Source: Rhodospirillales bacterium URHD0017 (GTDB taxonomy: Bacteria > Pseudomonadota > Alphaproteobacteria > Reyranellales > Reyranellaceae). From it: a stretch of DNA of 64,000 nucleotides. The translations under genes were made by a program, and so were the position numbers. The notes under the pieces are model-generated. The model made no database searches, was not told the DNA's origin, and worked only from the letters and a program-made list of their open reading frames with translations. The DNA is taken from contig FODP01000015.1 of NCBI GenBank assembly GCA_900110395.1, forward strand, positions 90,706 to 154,705. Reading direction: 5' to 3'. Shown here in pieces: positions 1 through 7,680 of this stretch; the first letter of the stretch is position 1; each line of letters begins with the position of its first letter.

Positions 1-188
1 GTGAGTGTCCCTTTCGGGTGCAGGCACACTGCCGGGAGACCGGCCGCGACTGAAATATCGACTGCCTATGGGATCGATGCGCCACCTCTATGCATGCATT
101 GCGGTGTCAATTCGACGCCCCCAGGCAACCGTTTGTCGGATCGCGGCTTTCCTACATCCGGGTCGATGGTTCAGCATCGATCGAAAGG

Positions 189-222
189 GACGAATGCGGT
201 TCTCCGACGAATGCGGTTCTCC
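189..222. repeat. 17-bp tandem duplication spanning the start codon
   Basis: The 17-mer GACGAATGCGGTTCTCC occurs twice head to tail (189-205 and 206-222). Each copy holds an ATG (194 and 211). Because 17 is not a multiple of three, the two ATGs are in different frames; only the second opens the DUF4142 protein. The purine-rich AAAGGGA (183-189) sits at ribosome-binding distance only from the first ATG. Confidence 0.85.
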
Positions 223-786
223 ACTGTGTCAGCAATCGCGATCGCCATCGGTGTGATGCCTATCGCGCCCGCATTCGGGCAACCGAGTTCACGCACCAGC
301 TCGATCTATCCGGGCCCGGGCAATGCCTCGCGCATGCAGGAGGGGCCGGATCATGATTTCGCCATGACCGCCGCCGTCTTCGCCAAGTTTTCTGTAGTCG
401 CCGGCCGATTGGCGACGATGGAGGCACAGGACGCCCGGCTGAGGGAGCTCGCCGAGCTCATGGCCAAAGACTACGCGGCCGCCCTTGGCCGCCTCCGGAC
501 CGCGGCAGGCAACGCCGACATTACCCTGCCAGCCGCGATAGGACCGAACGAGATCTATCAGACAAGGATCGCAGCCGTCCGGAATCGGAAAGGCGCTGCC
601 TTCGACCGCGCCTATTGCCTCGAGCAAGTTGAAGCGCTTCGGGAGGCGGAGGCCATGCTGCGGTCCTACGCCGCGACAGGCGGCAATGGGCAGCTCAGAC
701 TATGGGCGACAAGGACGATCAGCCTGGTGCAGCAGCACGAACGGAGCCTGCAGCAGATCTTGACGAGCGGCGACGATAGTTCCTGA
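211..786 (+). CDS. Secreted DUF4142 family protein
   Basis: A 191-residue protein beginning with a signal peptide (basic MRFS, a hydrophobic stretch to about residue 20, then APAFGQ as likely cleavage region), so it should be exported. Residues about 45-185 match the DUF4142 pattern: a four-helix, ferritin-like putative periplasmic domain with FAMTAAVFAKFSVVAGRLA, then a helix rich in Ala/Leu/Asp and a final QQHERSLQQI helix. The His that usually follows the QVEA segment is Leu here. Function of the family is not established. The open frame continues upstream to the window edge and an ATG at 166 is an alternative start giving a longer n-region. The chosen start lies in the second copy of a 17-bp duplication and lacks a good ribosome binding site of its own. 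Confidence 0.7.
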   Translation: MRFSTVSAIAIAIGVMPIAPAFGQPSSRTSSIYPGPGNASRMQEGPDHDFAMTAAVFAKFSVVAGRLATMEAQDARLRELAELMAKDYAAALGRLRTAAGNADITLPAAIGPNEIYQTRIAAVRNRKGAAFDRAYCLEQVEALREAEAMLRSYAATGGNGQLRLWATRTISLVQQHERSLQQILTSGDDSS

Positions 787-815
787 AGTCCGGCGTGCAG
801 GACCGATTTGGTCGT

Positions 816-2003
816 TCAGGCGCTCTTTGTGAACAGCTCAGCCAGCGTCCGCACCGCCTGCTCGGCCTCGGCGCGATCGGGCGCCTCGTTGATGTCGCCG
901 TAACCCTGGTTCTCGCCGCCGGCGAAGGACTGGACGACCAGCCCGTCGCGCCGCGGCACGGTCAGCACATGGCGGTAGACCAGGCCATACCGCACCTCGG
1001 GCTGCGGGATCAGCCGCGCGATCTGGCCGCGCACCGGCACCAGGCTCTCGTCTCGCCACAGCGCCCGCGCACCGAAGCCCGTGCAGTTGATGACCACCGG
1101 CTTGCCCAACGCGGCGATCTGCGCGGGCGTCCGGAAGTCGGCGCGCCGGAACTGGCCGCCGGCGATGAAGAAGTCGTTCATCAACGTGTGGCCATAGTCG
1201 GCGATGTTGAACACCATGATCTCGCCCCGTGAAACCGACGTCGCCTTGAATGGCGTGGCATCGGCCGGCACGCGGCGCCAATTCGGCGTCAGGTCACGGA
1301 TGCGACGGGCGTAGCTCACGAATCCCACCGGCGGGATGGCGGCGCTGCCGCCCGTGTTGCTGCCAGTATTGCTGCCAGTATTGCTGCCCGTGGTGCCGCG
1401 TGGCGTGTCGTCGGAAACCGCGTACTGGTCGATCCATTCCACCGGCGTGCCCGGGAGACCGAGATAGTTGCGATGCGCCTTGAAGGCGGTGCGCGCCATC
1501 TCCTCCCATACGGTGCCGAGGTTCGCCGCCGCGGCATGGGCGAGGGCAATGCGCGAGTCGGGCGTCCACTCGCCGGTGGCGCGGGCCGACGTCGTCTCGG
1601 TCAGCTGATCGCGGGCATAGATCGTGACGCGCGCGCCGGCGCGCTGCGCCAGGATCGCCGAAGTGAGCCCGAGCGCGCCGCAACCGATCACCGCCACGTC
1701 GGCCGGACTGGCCTGCATGGCGAGCCGCACGGCGCGGGCGCTCGACCCCCAGGACAGCGACCAGCCGCTGCCACCGTGGCCGTAGTTGTGCACGACCAGC
1801 ACATTGCCCAGGCGCTCGGTCTCGACGCGTGGACCGGCGGGACGGAAGGGACGCAGGCAGACAGCGATATCGATGATGCGGTCGGCGCGGGCGCGAATGG
1901 GCGCCAGCGGCGGACTGGGCTCGAAGGACGAGTCAGGCTTCGTCGAGCAGCCCGCCAATGCGGCGGCCAACGAGGTCTGCAGCAGTCCACGGCGGTTCAA
2001 CAT
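816..2003 (-). CDS. Lipoprotein-type FAD-dependent D-amino-acid oxidase-like protein
   Basis: A 395-residue protein of the DAO superfamily. The N-terminus has twin arginines (LNRRGLLQTS) and a lipobox-like LAGC at about residues 17-20, suggesting Tat export of the folded flavoprotein and lipid anchoring. The FAD-binding Rossmann motif VAVIGCGALGL follows at about residue 98, and INCTGFGARALW near residue 305 is the second flavin-contact segment of D-amino-acid/D-aspartate oxidases. The start ATG has AGGAGA six bases upstream; the reading frame extends 93 codons further but without support. A TGSN tandem repeat (about residues 205-216) forms a low-complexity insert. Divergent from the secreted protein at 2047 with 43 bp between. 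Substrate unknown; oxidase role inferred from family. Confidence 0.75.
   Translation of the reverse strand: MLNRRGLLQTSLAAALAGCSTKPDSSFEPSPPLAPIRARADRIIDIAVCLRPFRPAGPRVETERLGNVLVVHNYGHGGSGWSLSWGSSARAVRLAMQASPADVAVIGCGALGLTSAILAQRAGARVTIYARDQLTETTSARATGEWTPDSRIALAHAAAANLGTVWEEMARTAFKAHRNYLGLPGTPVEWIDQYAVSDDTPRGTTGSNTGSNTGSNTGGSAAIPPVGFVSYARRIRDLTPNWRRVPADATPFKATSVSRGEIMVFNIADYGHTLMNDFFIAGGQFRRADFRTPAQIAALGKPVVINCTGFGARALWRDESLVPVRGQIARLIPQPEVRYGLVYRHVLTVPRRDGLVVQSFAGGENQGYGDINEAPDRAEAEQAVRTLAELFTKSA
1357..1390. repeat. 12-bp minisatellite inside the DAO-like gene
   Basis: The unit TTGCTGCCAGTA occurs twice in full (1357-1368, 1369-1380) and a third time in part (1381-1389). It is in frame and encodes the TGSN repeats of the oxidase, so copy-number change would lengthen or shorten a loop without breaking the gene. 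Confidence 0.85.
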
Positions 2004-2046
2004 CACTCTCCTGGCATCTGAGCTTGTGGCTGCGTAGTCTGCCCGA

Positions 2047-2499
2047 ATGAGAAGAGCAGGTCTTGCATTGCTGACGATGGCCCTCGCCGGGCAGGCGCAT
2101 GGACAGACCGCGGACGCGTTGACCTGCGGTACGCTGAAAGGCGAGTCCGCCCGGACGGCCTCGGCCTCGCAGTGGACGATCTCCGGACCGTCAGGGAAAA
2201 CCACGGAAACAGGTGTCCTGCGCAGCGGCCCGCGCTTCGAATGCATCGCCGGCGCCATCCTGGTCATGGAGTTCACCTCCACGGCAGGATACTCCGTCTT
2301 CGAAGCCTATTTCCCGGACGGCACCAACATCGCCTATGGCCGCCAACAGATCGACCGCCGCGGCGGTCGCATCGTCCTGCCCGTCCAGGCAAAGATGCGG
2401 ATGGCAGCGCCGTATCGCGCCGCGTTCGACTATCACTGCAAGCTCGACATGCCGGCAGATCCGATTTCATCCGCCGCGCGCGCGGACTGCATATTCTAG
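2047..2499 (+). CDS. Secreted hypothetical protein
   Basis: A 150-residue protein with a clear signal peptide (MRRAGLALLTMALAGQAHGQ, cleavage after AHG or HGQ) and a mature part of about 130 residues rich in beta-strand-like alternation. Four Cys in the mature part (in TCGT, FECIAG, YHCKL and the C-terminal ADCIF) could form two disulfides, consistent with a periplasmic or outer location. I do not recognise a family. It is divergent from the lipoprotein oxidase, and the following alkyltransferase-like gene is on the same strand. Confidence 0.7.
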   Translation: MRRAGLALLTMALAGQAHGQTADALTCGTLKGESARTASASQWTISGPSGKTTETGVLRSGPRFECIAGAILVMEFTSTAGYSVFEAYFPDGTNIAYGRQQIDRRGGRIVLPVQAKMRMAAPYRAAFDYHCKLDMPADPISSAARADCIF

Positions 2500-2599
2500 G
2501 GGGGGAACTTGCACGATGCGTCGTCCTGACAAGGGCCTCCGACTGACAGCGTCCAGACTATTGCAAAGCTGGGCGACCGGGGATCGACGCAAGCTGCCG

Positions 2600-2953
2600 A
2601 TGCCGCCGAAGCGAAAGCTGCTTCAGGCTACCCATCTCCAGGGCGATAAGGCCGTCGAAGCCATTTGCGCCGTGATCGGCCGCATCCCCAAGGGCTGGGT
2701 TGCGACCTATGGCCAGGTCGCCGCGATGGCCGGCATGCCGAGGCGTGCCCGCCTTGTCGGGCGTGTCCTTCAGCGCCTTGACCCAGGAACCAAGATCCCG
2801 TGGCACCGTGTCGTCAACGCCAAGGGCGAGGTGTCCTACAGCCTGTCCCGCAATGGCGGCGATATTGTCCAGCGGCGCTTGCTGGAGAAGGAAGGCATCA
2901 AATTCGACGCCAGCAACCGCCTGGACCTGGAGCGCTGCCGCTGGCGCGACTGA
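2600..2953 (+). CDS. Alkyltransferase-like (ATL) DNA-damage recognition protein
   Basis: The protein matches the DNA-binding domain of O6-alkylguanine-DNA alkyltransferase: VIGRIPKGWVATYGQVAAMAG (about residues 27-47) with the winged-helix and an Arg-rich recognition segment (PRRARLVGRVL), then IPWHRVVNAKGEVSY. The catalytic PCHRV Cys of true alkyltransferases is Trp here, the hallmark of ATL proteins, which bind O6-alkylguanine without repairing it and hand the lesion to nucleotide excision repair. Start uncertain: ATG 2600 gives 117 residues, near the usual ATL length; ATG 2516 would add 28 residues and has a G-run (about 2500-2506) upstream. Confidence 0.8.
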   Translation: MPPKRKLLQATHLQGDKAVEAICAVIGRIPKGWVATYGQVAAMAGMPRRARLVGRVLQRLDPGTKIPWHRVVNAKGEVSYSLSRNGGDIVQRRLLEKEGIKFDASNRLDLERCRWRD

Positions 2954-2986
2954 GCCCCAGGGCACCTGACGACTGGCTCCGCGGGG

Positions 2987-3277
2987 TCAGCGGGTCAGGT
3001 TGTATTGGTAGTCCTCACGCGAACTGCCTTCGGCCCGCAGCCCTGGCGGCATCGGCGCGCGGGTGAGGTTGACCTTGGCGTGTGCATCGAGCGCAGCCTG
3101 GTCGGACCACAATTCCAGCAGCGCGAGTTTGTCGGGGTTCAGCACACTCTGAAAGACCTCGAACTGTTCGCAGCCGGGTTCCTTCGCGACGTCGGCGCAG
3201 CGCTGCCGGAAGGCCTGCGCGAGTTCCGCCCCTTTGCCCGGGGCCGCATTGATTGAGACGACCAGTCGAACTTTCAT
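2987..3277 (-). CDS. Antibiotic biosynthesis monooxygenase (ABM)/YgiN-like domain protein
   Basis: A 96-residue single-domain protein with the ferredoxin-like ABM pattern: MKVRLVVSINAAPGKGAEL (strand 1 and helix 1), KEPGCEQFEVFQS (the conserved E-x-G-C-x-x-Y/F-type turn) and LALLELWSDQAALDAHAKV (the ...E.W.d...l..H strand-helix). Family members are dimeric quinol or heme-type monooxygenases acting without prosthetic groups; the substrate here cannot be told. It converges on the ATL gene, and the homospermidine synthase gene lies upstream on the same strand after 91 bp. Confidence 0.75.
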   Translation of the reverse strand: MKVRLVVSINAAPGKGAELAQAFRQRCADVAKEPGCEQFEVFQSVLNPDKLALLELWSDQAALDAHAKVNLTRAPMPPGLRAEGSSREDYQYNLTR

Positions 3278-3368
3278 GGCGTATCCCTGTGCGAATGACG
3301 TGCAACAGTAATTGCCCCGGCTTGCCGCGCGTCAAGCGGAGTGCCGCTGCACAGAGAAGTAGGATCGA

Positions 3369-4820
3369 TCAGGTCACCCGGAAGTTCTTGAACTGCCAGG
3401 GATCGGTCCTGTCGAGGTCCTCGGGGAACAGGCCGTCGCGACCCTTGAGCGGCGTCCAGTCGCTGTACTTGCCGACGACGGGCCCGAGATAGGGCATGCA
3501 GATCTCGAGGTTGCGATCGAAATCCATCTCGTCGGCCTCGACGATGCCGCGGTCGGGATTCTCGAGCGCCCAGATGATGCCCGACAGGACAGGCGCGCAG
3601 ACCTGGATCGAGGTCGCGTTGTTGTAGGGCGTGAGCTCGCGCGTCTCGTGGATGTCGAGTTGCGAGCCGTACCAGTAGGCGCCCTTCTCGTGGCCCATCA
3701 GCAGCACGCCGAGCTCGTCACGGCCGTCGGTGATCTCCTCGACGATCAGGCGCTGCTTCTTCTGCTGGTGCAGGTTCTTTCCGGCGCATTCGTGCATGGA
3801 CATGATCGCCTGGTCGCACGGATGGTAGGCGTAGTGCACGGTCGGCCGGTAGACGACGTGCTGGCCCTGGCGCAGCGAGAAATAGTCGGCGATCGAGATC
3901 GATTCGTTGTGGGTGATGATGAAGCCGTGGAACGGCCCCTCGATCGGCGTCCAGGTCCGCACGCGGGTGGTCAGGCCCGGCCGATTGAGGTAGATCGCGG
4001 CGTCGCAGCCGAACTCGTGGCGCGCGCCGTCCGGCGGCAGACCCTTCTCATGGGTGCCCCAGCCCATCTCGGCGGGCTGGCTGCCCTCCGACACGAAGCC
4101 GTCGATCGACCAGGTGTTGACGAACTCGCCGACCTTCTTGGGCTTCTTGGAGACCTGGGTGTCGCGCTCGGCGATGTGGATCACGCTGACGCCGAGATCG
4201 CGCGCCAGTTCGCCCCAGCCCTCGCGGGTGATCGGCTTCACCACGCCCTTGCCGGTGTCCTTGGCGAGGTTGACCAGCGCCTTCTTGACGAAATGCGAGA
4301 CCAGGCCAGGGTTGGCGCCATGGGCGATCACGGCCGTCGGCCCACCGCGGTACTTCGGCACCAGCTTCAGCATGTTCTCGCGCAGCGCATAGTTGGAGCG
4401 CAGCGAGACCGACAGGCTGGTGTCGGTATAGCCGCCCGGCCAGGGCTCGATGCAGGTATCGATATAGAAGGCGCCCTTCTCCTGGCAGAGCTCGACCAAG
4501 GCGGTCGAGGCCACTTCGACCGAGAGGTTGACGACGAAGTCGCCCTTGGAGAGTCGCTTGTCGAGCGTCTGGCGGAAGTTTTCCTGGGTCAGGCGCTTCC
4601 TGATGAAGGTGATGCCGAACTTCTTCAGCTCCTTCAGGCCGCCGCGGTCCTCGGCCGAGATGACGGTGATCTGCTCGGGCTTGATGTCGAGGTGCCGGAA
4701 GATCAGGGGCAGCACGCCCTGGCCGATCGACCCGAAGCCGATCATGACCATGCGGCCGGAGAACGAAGCGTACTTCCTGGAGAGCTTCTTCTTGCCCTTG
4801 CGCGCGACTTTCTTCGCCAT
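3369..4820 (-). CDS. hss: Homospermidine synthase
   Basis: A 483-residue protein, the usual length for bacterial homospermidine synthase, which joins two putrescines (or putrescine and spermidine) in an NAD-dependent reaction to form sym-homospermidine, a common alphaproteobacterial polyamine. A Lys-rich N-terminus (KKVARKGKKKLSRK) precedes the NAD-binding GFGSIGQG motif at residues 28-35. Conserved segments follow, including YIDTCIEPWPGGY, IAHGANPGLVSHF and TWTPIEGPFHGFIITHNES. Start at the ATG preceded by AGGGA (within AGGGACGCTGAA); an upstream in-frame ATG would add 19 residues and overlap the intergenic hairpin. It lies downstream of the PLP decarboxylase that makes its putrescine substrate, 92 bp away with a hairpin between. 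Confidence 0.93.
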   Translation of the reverse strand: MAKKVARKGKKKLSRKYASFSGRMVMIGFGSIGQGVLPLIFRHLDIKPEQITVISAEDRGGLKELKKFGITFIRKRLTQENFRQTLDKRLSKGDFVVNLSVEVASTALVELCQEKGAFYIDTCIEPWPGGYTDTSLSVSLRSNYALRENMLKLVPKYRGGPTAVIAHGANPGLVSHFVKKALVNLAKDTGKGVVKPITREGWGELARDLGVSVIHIAERDTQVSKKPKKVGEFVNTWSIDGFVSEGSQPAEMGWGTHEKGLPPDGARHEFGCDAAIYLNRPGLTTRVRTWTPIEGPFHGFIITHNESISIADYFSLRQGQHVVYRPTVHYAYHPCDQAIMSMHECAGKNLHQQKKQRLIVEEITDGRDELGVLLMGHEKGAYWYGSQLDIHETRELTPYNNATSIQVCAPVLSGIIWALENPDRGIVEADEMDFDRNLEICMPYLGPVVGKYSDWTPLKGRDGLFPEDLDRTDPWQFKNFRVT

Positions 4821-4860
4821 TTCAGCGTCCCTGCCTTGTCCAATAAGGTCGATAAACGGC

Positions 4861-4886
4861 GACGGGGCCTTTCTCAAGGCCCCGTC
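4861..4886 (-). terminator. Perfect 9-bp hairpin between decarboxylase and hss
   Basis: GACGGGGCC (4861-4869) and GGCCCCGTC (4878-4886) form a perfect stem around an 8-nt loop. It sits 26 bp past the decarboxylase stop and about 40 bp before the hss start. The minus-strand side lacks a clear U-run (GCCGTTTATC), so it may be an attenuator or mRNA-processing/stability element that sets the ratio of the two enzymes rather than a full terminator. Confidence 0.6.
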
Positions 4887-4912
4887 GGTTCGTTCCGGTC
4901 GGAAACGAGGAC

Positions 4913-6043
4913 TTAGATGCAGATCGCCTTGAGCGGCGCAAAGCCGTTGAAGGCGACCGACGAGTACGTGGTCGTATAGGCGCCGGTGGCCAGGATCTCG
5001 ACCTTGTCGCCGGACTTCAGCGACAGCGGCAGCTTGTACTCGGTCTTTTCATAGAGGATGTCGGCTGAGTCGCAGGTCGGGCCGGCCAGCACCACCGGTC
5101 CCACGCGCGTGCCGTCGCGGGCCGTGCGCAGGCGGTACTTGATGCTCTCGCCCATGGTCTCGGCGAGGCCCGAGAACTTGCCGATGTCGAGGTAGACCCA
5201 GCGCTTGCGGTCGTTGGCCGCCTTGCGCGAGACCAGGACGACCTCGCTCTGGATCACGCCGGCGTCGCCCACCATGGAGCGGCCCGGCTCGATGATCACC
5301 TCGGGCATGCGGTTGCCGAAGTGGCGCACCAGCGCGCGGGTCACCGCCTCGCAGTAGGCCTCGATCGAGCTGACCTCGGCGCGATAGCGCGCCGGGAAGC
5401 CGCCGCCCAGGTTGACCATACGCAGGTCGACGCCCTCTTCGGCGAGGGCGAAGAACATCTGCGAGACCTGGCCCAGCGCCTTGTCCCACTGCTCGAGGTC
5501 GGTCTGCTGGCTGCCGACATGGAAGGAGATGCCGTAGGGGTCGAGGCCCCAGTCCTTGGCCTTGCGCAGCAGGTCCTTGGCCATCTCCGGCGCGCAGCCG
5601 AACTTCTTGCTGAGCGGCCACTCGGCGCCGCCGCAATCGACCAGCACGCGGCAGAACACGCGCGCACCCGGCGCGACGCGGCTGAGCTTCTGCAGCTCGG
5701 CCTCGCTGTCGAAGGCGAACAGGCGCACGCCCTGCTGGTAGGCCCAGGCGATGTCCTTTTCCTTCTTGATGGTGTTGCCGAAGGAGACGCGATCCATCGC
5801 CACGCCGGTCTGCTGGATCAGCTCGATCTCGCCGCGGCTCGCGGTGTCGAACTTGGAGCCGAGGTTGGAGAGACGCGACAGGATCTGCGCGGCCGGGTTG
5901 GCCTTCACGGCATAGAAGATGTGGGCCGCGGGCAGCAGCTCACGCATGCGCCGGAAATTGTTCTCGACCACGTCGAGGTCGATCACCAGGCATGGCGTCT
6001 CGGGCTGCTGCTCTCGGAGATAACGAAAGATACGCTCGGTCAT
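4913..6043 (-). CDS. Ornithine (lysine/ornithine) decarboxylase, fold III PLP type
   Basis: A 376-residue alanine-racemase-fold decarboxylase, the group IV type found in alphaproteobacteria and eukaryotes. The PLP lysine lies in FYAVKANP (K47). Further along are FDTASRGEIEL, the VGSQQTD loop, the phosphate-binding NLGGGFPARY, the active-site IIEPGRSMVGDAG, and near the C-terminus GPTCDSADILYE, whose Cys is the catalytic residue supplied across the dimer. The product putrescine feeds hss immediately downstream. The ATG at 6043 is chosen; an ATG at 6064 would add seven residues. A leader of over 300 nt with a small ORF and several hairpins precedes it, suggesting RNA-level control. Substrate preference (ornithine against lysine) cannot be fixed by eye. 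Confidence 0.88.
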   Translation of the reverse strand: MTERIFRYLREQQPETPCLVIDLDVVENNFRRMRELLPAAHIFYAVKANPAAQILSRLSNLGSKFDTASRGEIELIQQTGVAMDRVSFGNTIKKEKDIAWAYQQGVRLFAFDSEAELQKLSRVAPGARVFCRVLVDCGGAEWPLSKKFGCAPEMAKDLLRKAKDWGLDPYGISFHVGSQQTDLEQWDKALGQVSQMFFALAEEGVDLRMVNLGGGFPARYRAEVSSIEAYCEAVTRALVRHFGNRMPEVIIEPGRSMVGDAGVIQSEVVLVSRKAANDRKRWVYLDIGKFSGLAETMGESIKYRLRTARDGTRVGPVVLAGPTCDSADILYEKTEYKLPLSLKSGDKVEILATGAYTTTYSSVAFNGFAPLKAICI

Positions 6044-6399
6044 CGCTGGGGGGGTCCCCGTCAATCAGGTCAAAAGGCTGGTTCGGTGGAAATGTCGAAC
6101 GGGACGTACGGCGCCAAAGGGGCAGCGTGCGTCAGCCGATACTCGACGGGGTCTCTGTCCGCTGCAGGAGCGGAAGGGCGAACGAGGCGGCCCGGTCAGA
6201 ACTCACCGGGCAAATGACGGAATGGCGGGGAGCACGCCCCGCGCGGTAAGCAAACATATCAGAAGCTCCTTCCCGGACCCGGCTCGAAGCCGGCGCTGCC
6301 AAAAAGAACACTTTCCGTCGTTGCGTAACCACTATGGGCCAGCGGCACGTGCGTTGGGCGTCTTGAATTCGTAAATACAACTAATCGACGCGGTTACAA
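6044..6399 (-). promoter_or_regulatory. Long structured leader of the ornithine decarboxylase gene
   Basis: This 413-bp gap (to the MFS stop at 6457) holds no large gene. On the minus strand a weak sigma70-like pair, TTGTAA (6399-6394) and TATTTA (6377-6372) with 16-bp spacing, would give a leader of about 320 nt. It contains hairpins: CCGGCT-CGA-AGCCGG (6280-6294), a GCGGGG...CCCCGC stem (about 6224-6241), CCCGGT...ACCGGG (about 6191-6210), and GGGGACCCCCCC just before the start codon, which could mask initiation. Alphaproteobacterial ornithine decarboxylase genes are known to carry the speF RNA motif, so this leader is a candidate; I cannot confirm the match by eye. Confidence 0.45.
6132..6257 (-). 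CDS. Possible leader peptide ORF upstream of ornithine decarboxylase
   Basis: ATG at 6257 is preceded by AAGGAG (6271-6266) at an ideal 8-nt spacing and opens 41 codons (MFAYRAGRAPRHSVICPVSS and onward) ending 88 bp before the decarboxylase start. It lies inside the structured leader, and its coding sequence overlaps two hairpins. By analogy with the ornithine-sensing SpeFL peptide of enterobacteria it might couple its own translation to decarboxylase expression. The sequence has no detectable homology to SpeFL, so this is inference from position and ribosome binding site only. Confidence 0.35.
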   Translation of the reverse strand: MFAYRAGRAPRHSVICPVSSDRAASFALPLLQRTETPSSIG

Positions 6400-6456
6400 G
6401 GAGATTCTGCCCCTGCAGGCAAATTTTTGTGTGTCTTGTGTTCCGAAGTCCACAAC

Positions 6457-7680
6457 TCAGGTGCGTGGCAACGTCGAGCGTGGCAGTCGGATCCACGCCG
6501 CGAGCACGGTGAAGGGAACCAGCGAGGCCGCCGAGAGGATCAGCGCGGCCTGCGTACCGAGCAAGGTGGCGATCTTGCCCCACAGCAGCGAGCCCACGAC
6601 CATCGAGCCAAAAAACACCATCTGGTGTACCGCCATGCCCCGCGCCCGCATGAAGTTGGGCAGGATCATCTGCACGGACGCGCCGTTGTTGGCGATGACG
6701 GTGATCCAGCAGGCGCCCGAGAGCGCCACGCAGGCGCCGACGACGTAGGGCGTCATGACGAGGGCAGCGACCAATGTGGCGAAGGCGTGCACGCCCATTG
6801 CCCAGATGTTGGCACGATCGGGCCCGAGCAGGCGGTTGATCAGTGGCATCATCATGGCGGCGGCCACCGCGCCGACGCCGAACACGCCGTAGAGGATGCC
6901 GAAGGCGAACTCGTCGAGCCCCAGCTCGAAGCGGCCGATCACCGGCAGCAAGGTGCCGATGGCGATGCCCGGCGTGAAGAAGCAAAGGCCGCGGGCGAAA
7001 ACGGCCTTGAGCTCCGCCGAGTTGCGCACGAAGGCCACGCCGAACCGGGCGGCCTCGACGAAGCCTTCGCGGCGCTGGCTGGCGCGGGCTTCGGCGCTCC
7101 TCTTCCAGGTCGACATGGCGAAGACGACGCCGATGTAGGTGGCGGCGTTGATGGCGAAAAGAAGGAAGACGCCGACCAGGCTGAGCAGGATCTGCCCGAT
7201 CACCGGCCCGACGGTACGGGCGAGATTGAAGCCCGCGCTGTTGAGCGCGATCGCCGGCCGAAGCTGAGAGCCTGAGACGATCTCGGGAACGATGGCGTGC
7301 CAGGCCGGGGCGTTCATGGCGTTGCCGAGGCCTATGCAGAAGGTCAGCCCGAGCAGGGTCCAGTGGGTCAGAAGACCGAAGAAGGCCAGCACCGCCAGGG
7401 TCGCGGCCACGCCCATCATCCAGAACTGGCAGACGATGATATAGAGGCGCCGGTCGAAGCGGTCGGCCAGGATGCCGGCGAAGAAGCAGAACAGGAACAT
7501 CGGCAACGTGCCGGAGGCTGCCAGCAAGGCGACGAAGATCGGCTCGGCGGTCAGGCTGGTCATTTCCCAGGCGGCACCGGTCGAGGCCATCCAGCCGCCG
7601 GTGTTGGAGAGCAGGTTGGCGATCCACAGGGCCAGGAAGGCGCGGTTGGCGAGCGGCGCGAAAGCCGCCGGTTGGCTCAC
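6457..7680 (-). CDS. MFS transporter (EntS-like, 12 TM)
   Basis: A 407-residue integral membrane protein with about 12 hydrophobic segments. The loop between TM2 and TM3 has the MFS signature (GILADRFDRRLYI), and the N-terminal ANRAFLALWIANLLSNTGGWM resembles the MFS_3/enterobactin-exporter group. Start is the GTG at 7680, whose GTGA overlaps the stop of the upstream GNAT-like gene by 4 bp; this indicates translational coupling. The frame remains open far upstream but that is a shadow of the neighbour. Likely a proton-driven exporter; substrate unknown. Confidence 0.85.
   Translation of the reverse strand: MSQPAAFAPLANRAFLALWIANLLSNTGGWMASTGAAWEMTSLTAEPIFVALLAASGTLPMFLFCFFAGILADRFDRRLYIIVCQFWMMGVAATLAVLAFFGLLTHWTLLGLTFCIGLGNAMNAPAWHAIVPEIVSGSQLRPAIALNSAGFNLARTVGPVIGQILLSLVGVFLLFAINAATYIGVVFAMSTWKRSAEARASQRREGFVEAARFGVAFVRNSAELKAVFARGLCFFTPGIAIGTLLPVIGRFELGLDEFAFGILYGVFGVGAVAAAMMMPLINRLLGPDRANIWAMGVHAFATLVAALVMTPYVVGACVALSGACWITVIANNGASVQMILPNFMRARGMAVHQMVFFGSMVVGSLLWGKIATLLGTQAALILSAASLVPFTVLAAWIRLPRSTLPRT

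Noticed and set aside
3648..4916. A 422-codon plus-strand frame opposite homospermidine synthase
   Set aside because: It resembles no family and lies wholly antisense to a full-length conserved enzyme; high GC content explains the open frame.
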